From the NCBI GenBank assembly GCA_963648435.1, contig CAVJDT010000018.1, forward strand, positions 1 to 33,009: a stretch of DNA of 33,009 nucleotides, read 5' to 3'. The position numbers and the translations under genes were made by a program. Each line of letters starts with the position of its first letter. The stretch's first letter is position 1. Shown here piece by piece: positions 23,231 to 31,782 of the stretch. Origin of the DNA: UMGS75 sp963648435 (lineage in GTDB: Bacteria; Bacillota_I; Bacilli_A; ML615J-28; CAG-313). The notes beneath the pieces were generated by a model, which saw only the letters and a list, made by a program, of their open reading frames with translations, ran no database searches and was not told the DNA's origin.

Positions 23231-23285
23231 ATTATAAATTATTGAAAAAATAAATGCAATAGTTATTAAATATATGGTTGCATTT
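23231..23285 (-). promoter_or_regulatory. LytTR promoter with overlapping inverted repeat
   Basis: On the minus strand the -35 TTGCAT (23259-23254) and -10 TATAAT (23236-23231) are 17 bp apart. The -35 is part of the perfect inverted repeat AAATGCAA (23252-23259) and TTGCATTT (23278-23285), with arm centres 26 bp apart. This is a possible operator for autoregulation. Confidence 0.6.
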
Positions 23286-23308
23286 AACACATAAGTGGTA
23301 AATAGATA

Positions 23309-23340
23309 AAGCCTATCATTACTTTTGTAACAATAGACTT
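23309..23340 (-). terminator. Hairpin downstream of tRNA-Arg
   Basis: Fourteen pairs (several G-U on the minus strand) join 23340-23327 with 23322-23309 around a 4-nt loop, followed on the minus strand by TTTATCTATTT. It most likely terminates the tRNA transcript 12 bp after the CCA end. Confidence 0.55.
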
Positions 23341-23351
23341 AAGTTTTTTAA

Positions 23352-23426
23352 TGGCGTGCTTAGAGGGAATCGAACCCCCATATACAGGATCGGAACCTGC
23401 CACCCTATCCATTGAGCGATAAGCAC
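23352..23426 (-). tRNA. tRNA-Arg (anticodon CCG), CCA encoded
   Basis: The minus strand folds as a cloverleaf. The acceptor arm is GTGCTTA with TAAGCAC. The D arm is GCTC with GGGT around AATGGATA. The anticodon stem is GCAGG with CCTGT, with loop TTCCGAT giving anticodon CCG (codon CGG, Arg). The T arm is GGGGG with CCCTC around TTCGATT. The discriminator is G, followed by a genomically encoded CCA (23354-23352). Confidence 0.93.
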
Positions 23427-23434
23427 ATAGTAAT

Positions 23435-23463
23435 ATTTTATCACAATTTATCAAAAAATACAA
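23435..23463 (-). promoter_or_regulatory. Promoter of tRNA-Arg
   Basis: On the minus strand the -35 TTGTAT (23463-23458) and -10 TAAAAT (23440-23435) are 17 bp apart, with TG one base before the -10. The tRNA begins 8 bp after the -10. Confidence 0.65.
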
Positions 23464-23572
23464 ACTATATGTCTTAGTAAATATAGGAAAAAATCATTGA
23501 TTAATTGGTAAACAAGGATATTTGAGTTTAAGAGGGGATTTAATGAAGAAAAAAAGTTCAATATTAAAAACC

Positions 23573-23601
23573 TTGTAAAAATTTAGTAAACGTGGTATAA
23601 T
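23573..23601 (+). promoter_or_regulatory. Promoter of the yggS-sepF-ylmH-ileS-deoCD run
   Basis: The -35 TTGTAA (23573-23578) and -10 TATAAT (23596-23601) are 17 bp apart, extended by TG at 23593-23594. It is the only clear promoter before the terminator at 30.44 kb. Confidence 0.75.
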
Positions 23602-23644
23602 AATAATACTATAAAAGGAATAGGGGTAAGGAAGAGGTGAACAT

Positions 23645-24304
23645 ATGAGCATAAAAAAACAAGTAGAAGTCGTAAAAAATAGTTTAAAAGAATATCCAAA
23701 TGTTCGTGTGGTAGCTGCTGTGAAGTACTTTGATTTAGATAAAACTAAAGAAATTATAGAAGCAGGTATTAAAGAAATAGGTGAAACTAGAAAAGATAGT
23801 TTTATTGCTAAATATGAAGCACTAAAGGATATGGATATAATATGGCATTATTTTGGAGTTATAAAGATACCACCAAAACTAAATTCTAGTTTTGTTGATG
23901 CAATTGATTATTTGCATTCTCTTGACTCAATTGATCTTGCTAATGCCCTTAATAAAACTAGGAAAAGAAAAGATCCTTTAAAATGTTTTGTTCAAGTCAA
24001 TGTATCTGATAATAATAATAAATCAGGATTAGATGAATCTAAAGTAATACCATTCATTAAAAGTCTTGAAAAATATAAGAAAATTGAAGTTGTTGGTTTA
24101 ATGACAGTCGCAAAGTATACTTATGATGATGAATTATTGATAAGTTATTATGAAACAATGCAAGATCTTCAAAAGGAAATTCAAAGTCTTAATTTAAGTT
24201 ATGCTCCATGTACAGAACTTTCGATGGGAATGTCAAGTGATTATTTGCTTGCGGTTAAACATGGTGCAACTATGGTGAGACTAGGATCAATATTTAATAA
24301 ATAG
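23645..24304 (+). CDS. YggS/PLPBP-family pyridoxal phosphate homeostasis protein (divergent)
   Basis: 219 residues with an alanine-racemase-like barrel. The PLP lysine is K27 in VAAVKYFD. The C-terminal phosphate-binding motif SMGMSSDYLLAVKHG plus TMVRLGSIF is intact. Two usually conserved stretches are altered: GENxxQ reads GETRKD, and WHFIGxLQxNK reads WHYFGVIKIPPK. Family members bind PLP, have no known enzyme activity and affect PLP and amino-acid balance. In Gram-positives the gene (ylmE) opens the division cluster with sepF, as here. AGAGGTGA lies before the ATG; sepF follows 9 bp later. Confidence 0.88.
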   Translation: MSIKKQVEVVKNSLKEYPNVRVVAAVKYFDLDKTKEIIEAGIKEIGETRKDSFIAKYEALKDMDIIWHYFGVIKIPPKLNSSFVDAIDYLHSLDSIDLANALNKTRKRKDPLKCFVQVNVSDNNNKSGLDESKVIPFIKSLEKYKKIEVVGLMTVAKYTYDDELLISYYETMQDLQKEIQSLNLSYAPCTELSMGMSSDYLLAVKHGATMVRLGSIFNK

Positions 24305-24313
24305 AGGTAGATT

Positions 24314-24640
24314 ATGTTTAGAAAGAAAAAAAGAGAAGAACAATTAGGTACTTCATTTGACCGACTATATAATTATAACTATGACAATACAAAATCAATA
24401 GATGAACAGTTTATGCGTCTTGCGGATATAATAATTGATAATCGCCCTGTTATTATTAATTTTGAAGGTATAAGTTCATCAATTGAGATTAATCGTGCTG
24501 TTGCTTTTTTATCGGGGGTTGTTTATGGCTTAAATGGTGAAGTTCATCGTTTAGGTAATGAAACTTTCTTATTTGCATCGCATGCAGCATTTAATGATGG
24601 TTCACTTAGATGTTATGTTAGTGATGTCGGCAAAGAGTAA
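24314..24640 (+). CDS. sepF: Cell division protein SepF
   Basis: A compact 108-residue SepF. In known SepF proteins an N-terminal amphipathic helix binds the membrane; here a very basic start is followed by a short linker. The core domain runs from about residue 35, with IIDNRPVIINFEG, the AVAFLSGVVYGL helix and a NETFLFASH strand matching the family's FLSGxxYxLxG and FLxxP signatures. SepF anchors FtsZ to the membrane and bends into rings that shape the septum. AGAGGT lies before the ATG. Its TAA stop overlaps the ATG of ylmH by one base (TAATG), so the two are translationally coupled. Confidence 0.92.
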   Translation: MFRKKKREEQLGTSFDRLYNYNYDNTKSIDEQFMRLADIIIDNRPVIINFEGISSSIEINRAVAFLSGVVYGLNGEVHRLGNETFLFASHAAFNDGSLRCYVSDVGKE

Positions 24641-25371
24641 TGACTAAAGCTTTAGATTTATTAAAAGAAGCCCTTAAAAATGGCTTTGCTTTATCAAAAT
24701 TTTTAGATAGTGCTGAACTTTCTGAAATAAAAAAACTTAAAAACAATGAAGTTACTACGTATTATTATGGCGGATATGAAGATGCTGAACGGGTAAGAGC
24801 TATTATTGTTGATAAAAAAAGTGAAAGTCCTACATTAGATGAATTTTCCATTGTTGCATTAAAGTTAGTGTTAGATGCCCCTAATGCGATAATTAATCAT
24901 CGCCATGTGCTAGGTACTCTTATGAGTCTTGGTATTAAACGGGAAACAATTGGTGATATTATTATAAATAATGAATCTAAAAATGAAATTATTGTTTTTA
25001 TTTTGCAAGAAATGGAAAATTTTATTAAAAGTAATTTAACTAAAATAAATAATAATTATGTAACTATTTCTAGCCTCGAATTAAATAAAATAGTAATTAA
25101 TAATTCTGAAGACATAAAATGCATAAATGTGGCAAGTTTAAGGCTTGATGCAATAATTGCTCGAACCCTAAATTTGAGTAGAAATAAAGCGGTAGAAATG
25201 ATTGAGAAAAAATTAGTCCAAATTAATCATTTGGAAACTGATAATCCAAGTTATATATTAAAGGAAAATGATTTAATTAGTATTCGCCATTTTGGCCGAA
25301 TTAAAATGTTAGAAGTTGTCCACACAACGAAAAAAGATCGTTTGATTATAAAAATTAGTGTTAAACATTAG
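24640..25371 (+). CDS. ylmH: S4-domain RNA-binding protein YlmH
   Basis: 243 residues. The N-terminal part has the YlmH-type YYGGYEDAERVRA segment and a helix with the typical LGIKRETIGDI motif. The C-terminal S4 RNA-binding domain begins at about residue 166 (LRLDAIIARTLNLSRNKA) and extends to about 230. Relatives bind ribosomal RNA or stalled 50S-peptidyl-tRNA complexes, and in Firmicutes the gene normally sits between ylmG and divIVA. Here it follows sepF directly with a 1-base overlap, and ileS begins 12 bp after it. Confidence 0.9.
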   Translation: MTKALDLLKEALKNGFALSKFLDSAELSEIKKLKNNEVTTYYYGGYEDAERVRAIIVDKKSESPTLDEFSIVALKLVLDAPNAIINHRHVLGTLMSLGIKRETIGDIIINNESKNEIIVFILQEMENFIKSNLTKINNNYVTISSLELNKIVINNSEDIKCINVASLRLDAIIARTLNLSRNKAVEMIEKKLVQINHLETDNPSYILKENDLISIRHFGRIKMLEVVHTTKKDRLIIKISVKH

Positions 25372-25383
25372 GAGAAAACAATT

Positions 25384-28140
25384 ATGAGCAATGAAACAAA
25401 AGATTATAAAGACACCTTATTGATGATGAAAACTGACTTCCCTATGCGTGGTAATTTAGGTGTTAATGAACTTTCCATTGAACAAAAATGGGAAGAAAAT
25501 AAAATTTATGAAAAAGTATTAGAACAAAACAAAAACAATGAAAAATTCTTTTTGCATGATGGTCCACCATATGCTAATGGTAGCATCCATGTTGGTCATG
25601 CTTTAAATAAGATTTTAAAGGATTTTTTAATTAGATATAAAACAATGCGTGGATATTATTCTCCATATATGCCAGGTTGGGATACTCATGGTTTACCAAT
25701 TGAAACCGCATTAACTAAAAATAGTAAAGTTAATCGTAAAGAAATGCCAGTTAGTGCTTTTAGAACATTATGTGAAAAATATGCTTTAGAACAAGTTGAT
25801 ATGCAAAGAAAAGGCTTTAAACGTTTAGGTGTATTAGGTGATTGGGACCATCCATATTTAACTTTAACACATGACTATGAGGCTGCACAAATTAGAGCAT
25901 TTGGAGTTATGGCTTCAAAAGGTTTAATTTTTAAAGGTCTAAAACCAGTTTATTGGTCACCATCTAGTGAAACAGCTTTAGCGGAAGCTGAAATTGAGTA
26001 TAAGGATGTAACTAGTTCATCTATTTATGTTGCTTTTCAAGTAGTAGATGGTAAAAATATTTTGTCACCTGATTGTGAACTTGTTATTTGGACAACTACA
26101 CCATGGACAATTCCTGCCAATCTTGCTATTTGTGCTGGACCAGATTTTGACTATGTTGTGGTAAAAATGAATGAACGTTACTTTGTGGTTGCAAAAGATT
26201 TATTGGAAAATTTCGCTAAACTACTTGAAGTTACAAATTATGAAATTATTAAAACAATTAAAGGTAGAGACCTTGAAGGAATAACCTATAAACATCCATT
26301 ATTTAGCCGTATTTCCCCTGTTATTTTAGGTGATCATGTTACCCTTGATACTGGTACTGGTTTAGTTCATACTGCTCCAGGTCATGGTGAAGATGACTTT
26401 ATTGTTGGTAAAAAATATAGTCTAGATATTTTATGCCCAGTTGATAGTCGTGGTTATATGACCCTTGAAGCCGGTGAATTTGCGGGGCTATTTTATGAAG
26501 AGGCTAATAAGGCTATTTTAAAACGATTAGATGAAGAAGATAAATTATTAAAAGAAACTAAGATTACGCATAGTTATCCTCATGACTGGCGTACACGTAA
26601 ACCTATTATTTTTAGAGCAACTCCTCAATGGTTTGCCTCAATCAATGACTTTAAAGAAAGTATTTTAAAAGCTATTGAAAAAGTAACTTGGTATCCTTCT
26701 TGGGGGGAAGTACGTTTATCAAATATGATTAAAGACCGTGATGAATGGTGTATTTCTCGTCAAAGAGTATGGGGAGTTCCAATTCCTGTTTTCTATGCTG
26801 AAGATGGAACTGCCATTCTTGATGATGTAATCATTAATCATGTTGCAGATTTATTTGAAAAGCATGGTTCTAATATTTGGTTTGATAGTGATGCTAGTGA
26901 ATTATTACCAAAAGGATATACTCATCCAGGAAGCCCTAATGGTAAATTTACTAAAGAAACTGACATTATGGATGTTTGGTTTGATTCAGGTACTAGCCAT
27001 GTTGCGGCACTTAAGGCTCGCTATGGCGTTAGTCAAGCTGATGTTTACCTTGAAGGCTCTGACCAATATCGTGGTTGGTTCAACTCAAGTCTTTCAACTA
27101 GTGTTGCTTTAAATGGTGAAGCTCCATATAAAACTGTTATTAGTCATGGTTTTACTTTAGATGCGGAAGGCCGTAAAATGAGTAAATCTTTAGGTAATAC
27201 AATTGATCCGCTTGCGGTATGTAAAGAGTTTGGAGCTGATATTTTAAGACTTTGGGTTGCAAGTGTTGATTATCAAGCTGATATGAAAATTTCTAAAGAC
27301 ATTTTAAAACAAATTAGTGATTCATATCGTAAGATTCGTAATACTTATCGTTTCTTATTAGGAAACTTATTTGATTTTGATCCGGAAAAAGATATGGTTG
27401 AATATAATGATTTAGGCGAAATTGACAAGTACATTTTAATTCGTTTAAATGAAGTAATTGAAGATGTTTTCGCCGCATATGATGAATATGCCTTTGCGGA
27501 TGTGTATCGTACGGTTCTTAATTTTATGAGTAATGAACTTTCATCATTTTATTTAGATTTTACTAAAGATGTTTTATATATTGATGAAAAAGATTCACTT
27601 GCAAGACGTAGTATTCAAACTGTCTTTTATGAAGTATTAAAATCATTAGTACTTGTCATGAATCCAATTATTCCTCATACAGCCGAAGAAGTATATAGTT
27701 ATATGCCTGGAATTAAAAAGGAAAGTGTTTATTTAGAAGCTATGCCAGTAGTTAAACATTATGAAAATGAAAAGGAAATTCTTGCTAAGTATAATCAATT
27801 TATGACATTACGTGATGATGTCTTAAAAGCCCTTGAAATTGCCCGTAATGAAAAAATTATTGGTAAGAGTTTAAATGCTAAAGTTTTAATCAATCCCGCT
27901 CCACGGGTTGCAAAATTATTAATTGCATTAAAGATTGATTTTGCTCAAGTATTCATTGTATCTTCATTTGAGGTTGTTGCCTCTAAATTACATGGTGATA
28001 CCTATGATTCTGGAGTAATAGAAATACAACCTGCTAAAGGCGTTACTTGCTCACGTTGTTGGCAAGTAGTACCAGAAGTTGATGAAGATGGATTATGCCC
28101 ACGTTGCCGAAAAATCGTTGATAAATTAAACAATAAATAA
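25384..28140 (+). CDS. ileS: Isoleucyl-tRNA synthetase, bacterial type with C-terminal zinc site
   Basis: 918 residues. The class I signatures are HVGH (69-72) in PPYANGSIHVGHALN and KMSKS (598-602). The editing domain contains GTGLVHTAPGHGEDDF. A C-terminal zinc-binding module has C889, C892, C905 and C908, which marks the common bacterial (mupirocin-sensitive, type I) form; the resistant type II usually has a different C-terminus. AGGAG lies 9 bp before the ATG. It sits in the yggS-sepF-ylmH cluster, in the place where divIVA often separates ylmH and ileS. No T-box leader precedes it. Confidence 0.97.
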   Translation: MSNETKDYKDTLLMMKTDFPMRGNLGVNELSIEQKWEENKIYEKVLEQNKNNEKFFLHDGPPYANGSIHVGHALNKILKDFLIRYKTMRGYYSPYMPGWDTHGLPIETALTKNSKVNRKEMPVSAFRTLCEKYALEQVDMQRKGFKRLGVLGDWDHPYLTLTHDYEAAQIRAFGVMASKGLIFKGLKPVYWSPSSETALAEAEIEYKDVTSSSIYVAFQVVDGKNILSPDCELVIWTTTPWTIPANLAICAGPDFDYVVVKMNERYFVVAKDLLENFAKLLEVTNYEIIKTIKGRDLEGITYKHPLFSRISPVILGDHVTLDTGTGLVHTAPGHGEDDFIVGKKYSLDILCPVDSRGYMTLEAGEFAGLFYEEANKAILKRLDEEDKLLKETKITHSYPHDWRTRKPIIFRATPQWFASINDFKESILKAIEKVTWYPSWGEVRLSNMIKDRDEWCISRQRVWGVPIPVFYAEDGTAILDDVIINHVADLFEKHGSNIWFDSDASELLPKGYTHPGSPNGKFTKETDIMDVWFDSGTSHVAALKARYGVSQADVYLEGSDQYRGWFNSSLSTSVALNGEAPYKTVISHGFTLDAEGRKMSKSLGNTIDPLAVCKEFGADILRLWVASVDYQADMKISKDILKQISDSYRKIRNTYRFLLGNLFDFDPEKDMVEYNDLGEIDKYILIRLNEVIEDVFAAYDEYAFADVYRTVLNFMSNELSSFYLDFTKDVLYIDEKDSLARRSIQTVFYEVLKSLVLVMNPIIPHTAEEVYSYMPGIKKESVYLEAMPVVKHYENEKEILAKYNQFMTLRDDVLKALEIARNEKIIGKSLNAKVLINPAPRVAKLLIALKIDFAQVFIVSSFEVVASKLHGDTYDSGVIEIQPAKGVTCSRCWQVVPEVDEDGLCPRCRKIVDKLNNK

Positions 28141-28174
28141 AGTAAGTGCTAAATCACTTGGAAAGAGGTTAAAT

Positions 28175-29035
28175 ATGGTTATTCATTTTTTTAGAAGCCG
28201 TAGTGAAGAAAGAATAGATTTTGAAGAATTAATTGATAATTACTTTGGAACAATGCCTAATGTTCATATTACGAGTGACGATGAAGCTCTTGAAGTTATG
28301 ATTGATATTCCTGATTTTGATTTTGCGTATCGTTATTTAATAACTAAGCGTTCACGTGTAAGTAGTATTTATAAATTAAATTCGGATTTTATTAATATAA
28401 ATATGCTTGTTGAAATACCACTAAATATTCCTCAATTCCTTTTGCGTATGTGCTTGCAACAAATTGATGAAATGTGTAAAAAGTTCAAATTAGTGATTTA
28501 CTATGAGCAATTAGACAATATTCGTGAATTTAGAATGTTTGAGGTATTACAATCATTACTAAAAGAACGGGAAAAATATTTCGAGGAACATCCTGAAGTC
28601 GTAAGATATGCGATTGCGGAAAGTAAATTAAATCAAATTTGTATTTATCAAAAGATTCAAAAAGATTTATCACGAATTGTCAAATGTGATTTAATGCCTA
28701 ATCCTTATATTGTGTTATTAGATAAAAGAACTGGACGTGTAGAACTTAGTATTAACTTTAAAGCTGGTGAGGCAACGGTCTTTCCTCCTCAACTTTCTTA
28801 TGTACATGTTGAAGAAGAAGAAAATCTAATCAATGTAATTCCCATTGATGCTTTTATGAAAATTGCGGAAAGACATATGTATGAGATTAAAGATAGTGGT
28901 TCAACCTTAAAAATGCTTTTTCTAAATGAAAAAGGCAGTTTAAAAGTTAAAAAGCACCTTAAAAAGGTGCGTAAATACATGATATCAAGTTCTAATTTTG
29001 ATGTCATTAAGTTAATCAATTTAATTGAAGAATAG
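28175..29035 (+). CDS. Unrecognised conserved-looking protein between ileS and deoC
   Basis: 286 residues; I do not recognise the family. There is no signal peptide or membrane segment. The N-terminal third is acidic with a beta pattern; residues about 115-150 are helical and charged (REFRMFEVLQSLLKEREKYF); the middle contains KCDLMPNPYIVLLDKRTGRV followed by ELSINFKAG, and the C-terminal 40 residues are basic and helical. This looks like a cytosolic globular protein. GAAAGAGG precedes the ATG, and it lies 34 bp after ileS and 8 bp before deoC in the same run, so it is likely co-expressed with both. A 7-bp in-gene hairpin lies at 28953-28970. Confidence 0.7.
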   Translation: MVIHFFRSRSEERIDFEELIDNYFGTMPNVHITSDDEALEVMIDIPDFDFAYRYLITKRSRVSSIYKLNSDFININMLVEIPLNIPQFLLRMCLQQIDEMCKKFKLVIYYEQLDNIREFRMFEVLQSLLKEREKYFEEHPEVVRYAIAESKLNQICIYQKIQKDLSRIVKCDLMPNPYIVLLDKRTGRVELSINFKAGEATVFPPQLSYVHVEEEENLINVIPIDAFMKIAERHMYEIKDSGSTLKMLFLNEKGSLKVKKHLKKVRKYMISSSNFDVIKLINLIEE

Positions 29036-29043
29036 GAGTAATT

Positions 29044-29706
29044 ATGCTAGTAAATAAATTTATTGATCATACATTATTAAAGGCTTTTGCAACCAAAGAT
29101 GATATCACAAAATTATGTGATGAAGCTAAAAAATATGATTTCAAAAGCGTTTGTGTAAATCCGGTTAGAGTAAAAGAAGCCAAAGAAAACTTAAAAGATA
29201 CAGATGTATTAGTTTGTACAGTTGTTGGTTTTCCGCTAGGAGCAAACCTACCAGAAATTAAAGCCCTTGAAACCATGATGGCAATTAAAGATGGTGCTGA
29301 TGAAATTGATATGGTTATTAACATTGGTAAAGCTAAAGAACATGATTACGACTATATTGAAAAAGAAATAGCTTTAGTTGTATCATCTAGTGCTGGTCGC
29401 TGTGTAAAAGTTATTATTGAAACTTGTTATTTAACAGATGAAGAAAAAGTTGAATGTTGTAAAGCCGCAATGCGTGCTCATGCTACATTTGTTAAAACAT
29501 CTACAGGCTTTGGTACAGCTGGTGCTACTAAAGAAGATGTAAGATTAATGCGTGAAACTGTTGGTGATGAACTTGGAGTTAAAGCTGCAGGTGGTGTGCA
29601 CAACTTAAAAGAACTTGAAATCATGGTTGAAGCTGGTGCAACTAGAATTGGAGCTTCATGTGGTGTTGCAATTATGCAAAATGTAACCAATGAAATAAAT
29701 TATTAG
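29044..29706 (+). CDS. deoC: Deoxyribose-phosphate aldolase
   Basis: Cleaves 2-deoxyribose 5-phosphate to glyceraldehyde 3-phosphate and acetaldehyde. The Schiff-base lysine is K151 in FVKTSTGF, and the second active-site lysine is K180 in GVKAAGGV. The N-terminal IDHTLLK motif and VGFPLGA are also present; 220 residues is full length. AGGAG lies 6 bp before the ATG. deoD follows 11 bp later, so nucleoside cleavage and the breakdown of the released sugar are paired. A phosphopentomutase (deoB) would be needed between the two steps and is not in this window. Confidence 0.95.
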   Translation: MLVNKFIDHTLLKAFATKDDITKLCDEAKKYDFKSVCVNPVRVKEAKENLKDTDVLVCTVVGFPLGANLPEIKALETMMAIKDGADEIDMVINIGKAKEHDYDYIEKEIALVVSSSAGRCVKVIIETCYLTDEEKVECCKAAMRAHATFVKTSTGFGTAGATKEDVRLMRETVGDELGVKAAGGVHNLKELEIMVEAGATRIGASCGVAIMQNVTNEINY

Positions 29707-29717
29707 GAGGCTTATAA

Positions 29718-30437
29718 ATGATTGTACAACCTACTCCCCATATTGAAATTACAGATACAAAATGCCTTGCAAAAACAGTGTTAATGCCTGGTGACCCTTT
29801 ACGTGCTGAATATATTGCGAAAACATTCCTTGAAAATGTTGAACAAATTAATAGTGTAAGAGGAATGTTAGGCTTTACTGGTACTTATAAAGGCCGTAGA
29901 ATTAGTGTTATGGGTTCAGGAATGGGAATGCCTAGTATTGGTATTTACTCATATGAACTATTTAAATTCTATGGTGTTGAACAAATAGTAAGAATTGGTT
30001 CAGCTGGAGCTTACAGTCCTGACCTTAATATTTATGATGTTGTTCTTGTAAAAGATGCTTATAGTGAATCTAGTTTTGCTTATGTTCAAAATGGTGAAAC
30101 TAGACATATTTTAGAAAGTAACAAGGAATTAAACGAAAAATTAAGACATGCGGCTAAGGAATTAAAAATTCCTCTAACTGAAGTTAGAACTCACTCTTCT
30201 GATGTTTTCTATCATGAAAGTGATAATTTGTGGAAAGAACGTTATGAAAAGGATGGCTGTGCATGCGTTGAAATGGAGTCTTTTGCCTTATTTCACAATG
30301 CTAATGTTTTAGGTAAAAAAGCATCATGCCTATTAACAATCTCTGATTCATTTGTAACTCATCAAGTAACAACTTCCAAAGAACGTCAATTATCATTTGA
30401 AAATATGATGAAGATAGCTTTAGAGCTTGCTGAATAA
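29718..30437 (+). CDS. deoD: Purine nucleoside phosphorylase, DeoD type
   Basis: Phosphorolyses purine (deoxy)nucleosides to base and (deoxy)ribose 1-phosphate. The hexameric, DeoD-type signatures are TPHIE at the start (His contributed to the neighbouring subunit), VLMPGDPLRAEYIA, the phosphate site GSGMGMPS, EMESFAL, and the catalytic Asp in ISDSFVTHQ. Its 239 residues match the family. GGAGG lies 7 bp before the ATG. It is the last gene of the long run and is followed by a perfect terminator. Confidence 0.95.
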   Translation: MIVQPTPHIEITDTKCLAKTVLMPGDPLRAEYIAKTFLENVEQINSVRGMLGFTGTYKGRRISVMGSGMGMPSIGIYSYELFKFYGVEQIVRIGSAGAYSPDLNIYDVVLVKDAYSESSFAYVQNGETRHILESNKELNEKLRHAAKELKIPLTEVRTHSSDVFYHESDNLWKERYEKDGCACVEMESFALFHNANVLGKKASCLLTISDSFVTHQVTTSKERQLSFENMMKIALELAE

Positions 30438-30440
30438 ACT

Positions 30441-30469
30441 AATAGGCAATTAAATTTGCCTATTTTTAT
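30441..30469 (+). terminator. Terminator after deoD
   Basis: AATAGGCAA (30441-30449) pairs perfectly with TTGCCTATT (30456-30464) around a 6-nt loop, and the second arm runs into TTTATT. Confidence 0.88.
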
Positions 30470-30525
30470 TAGAAAAAAATTATTTTTTCAAAATTTTTAC
30501 CCATAATAAAGTAGAGGATAAATCT

Positions 30526-31782
30526 ATGAAATTAACAATTAATAATGAAACTATCTATTTTGAACAAACCGATAAATATAAAACTATTATGATTGGAGTA
30601 ATGATGTTTACTCCTTTCAAAAAAGAATATTTAGCTGAAAAAACTTTACTTTCATCAATGATGATTAAAGTAAATAGTGAATTTAAAAATGAACAAGAAT
30701 TTAATATTCATTGTCAAGAATTATATGATATGGGAATATCTATGCGTTCTAGTCGATATGGGAGAATGGGGGTTATATCACTTTCTTTAACGGTGGTAAA
30801 TCCTTTATATTTAAAAGAAAAAATTGATTTATTAGCTGAAGCTGTTAATTTAATGAAAACAATTCTTTTAAAGCCATATTTTACAAATGAACTACTTGAA
30901 CAAGAAAAAAGGTTATTAATTAATGAACTAGAGGGAGTCTATAATAATAAGAGTCAATATGCTAGTCAACAATTTGTAAAAACAATGTTTAAAAATGAAC
31001 TTTTAAGCATTAAAACAACAGGAGAAATAGAAGATATTAAAATTGTTACTTTGCAAAGTTTAAATGAAGCTTATCAAGAAATTCTTACCTATCCTAGAGT
31101 ATTTTATGTAATTGGCGATATTGAACAAACAAAAGTTGAAAAATTATTTAGTGATTTTAGTAATTCCAAAATTACTGAAGAAATAAATAGTGATTACTTC
31201 ATTGATAAAGAAACTAAAGAAATTACTGAGGTAACTAAAGTAATTGAGGTTCAAAATATTAATCAGTCAATTTTATATATGGGGTATCGTACTAATATTA
31301 GAATTGATGATTCCTTATATACAGCTACCCTTCTTTTTACAGGAATGCTTGGACAGTTTTTTCATTCAAGTTTGTTTCAAGTTATTAGGGAAGAATATAG
31401 TCTTGCCTATTATGTTGGTAGTGATTATAACCCTCGCAAGGGTAATCTTGTGGTTATTGCGGGGATTGATGCTAAAAGTTATGATGAAGTTATAAAGTTA
31501 GTTAATGAAATAATAGATAATTACCAAAAAGGTAATTTTGAAGATGAAATTCTTGAATTAACTAAAAAAGCATACATTAATCAATTAAAAAAACAAGAGG
31601 ATTTTCCAGGAAATATTATTAATAATATTTATACAGAACTTGCCAAATCTCAAGTATTAAGTTTAGATGAAAAAATACAGACAATAAATAATGTCACAAG
31701 AGATGATATTATTAATGTTTCTAAAGCCCTTACGCTTGATACGATATATTTTTTAAAGGGGGAATCAAATGAAAAGAATTAG
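30526..31782 (+). CDS. M16-type peptidase homologue lacking the zinc motif (YmfF-like)
   Basis: 418 residues with the two-domain M16 (insulinase/pitrilysin-like) layout: a region about 45-110 with DMGISMRSSRYG in the place of the active-site neighbourhood, and a C-terminal half with a typical SLFQVIREEYSLAYYVGSDY motif. No HxxEH or HxxEx76E zinc site is present, so this is the non-catalytic partner. It pairs with the next gene, which does have the motif, like YmfF with YmfH in Bacillus (these names are also attached to an elongation-factor-P modification role in annotation databases, which I cannot test here). AGAGGA precedes the ATG. The two genes overlap by 14 bp. Confidence 0.85.
   Translation: MKLTINNETIYFEQTDKYKTIMIGVMMFTPFKKEYLAEKTLLSSMMIKVNSEFKNEQEFNIHCQELYDMGISMRSSRYGRMGVISLSLTVVNPLYLKEKIDLLAEAVNLMKTILLKPYFTNELLEQEKRLLINELEGVYNNKSQYASQQFVKTMFKNELLSIKTTGEIEDIKIVTLQSLNEAYQEILTYPRVFYVIGDIEQTKVEKLFSDFSNSKITEEINSDYFIDKETKEITEVTKVIEVQNINQSILYMGYRTNIRIDDSLYTATLLFTGMLGQFFHSSLFQVIREEYSLAYYVGSDYNPRKGNLVVIAGIDAKSYDEVIKLVNEIIDNYQKGNFEDEILELTKKAYINQLKKQEDFPGNIINNIYTELAKSQVLSLDEKIQTINNVTRDDIINVSKALTLDTIYFLKGESNEKN

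Noticed and set aside
23543..23578. An 11-residue open frame (MKKKSSILKTL) after AGAGGGG upstream of yggS, resembling a leader peptide
   Set aside because: It ends on the -35 hexamer of the yggS promoter and lies upstream of the transcript start; no hairpins or regulatory codons accompany it.
28953..28970. Hairpin GCACCTT/AAGGTGC inside the unknown gene before deoC
   Set aside because: No T run follows it on either strand, so it is not an intrinsic terminator; probably chance in Lys/Val-rich coding sequence.
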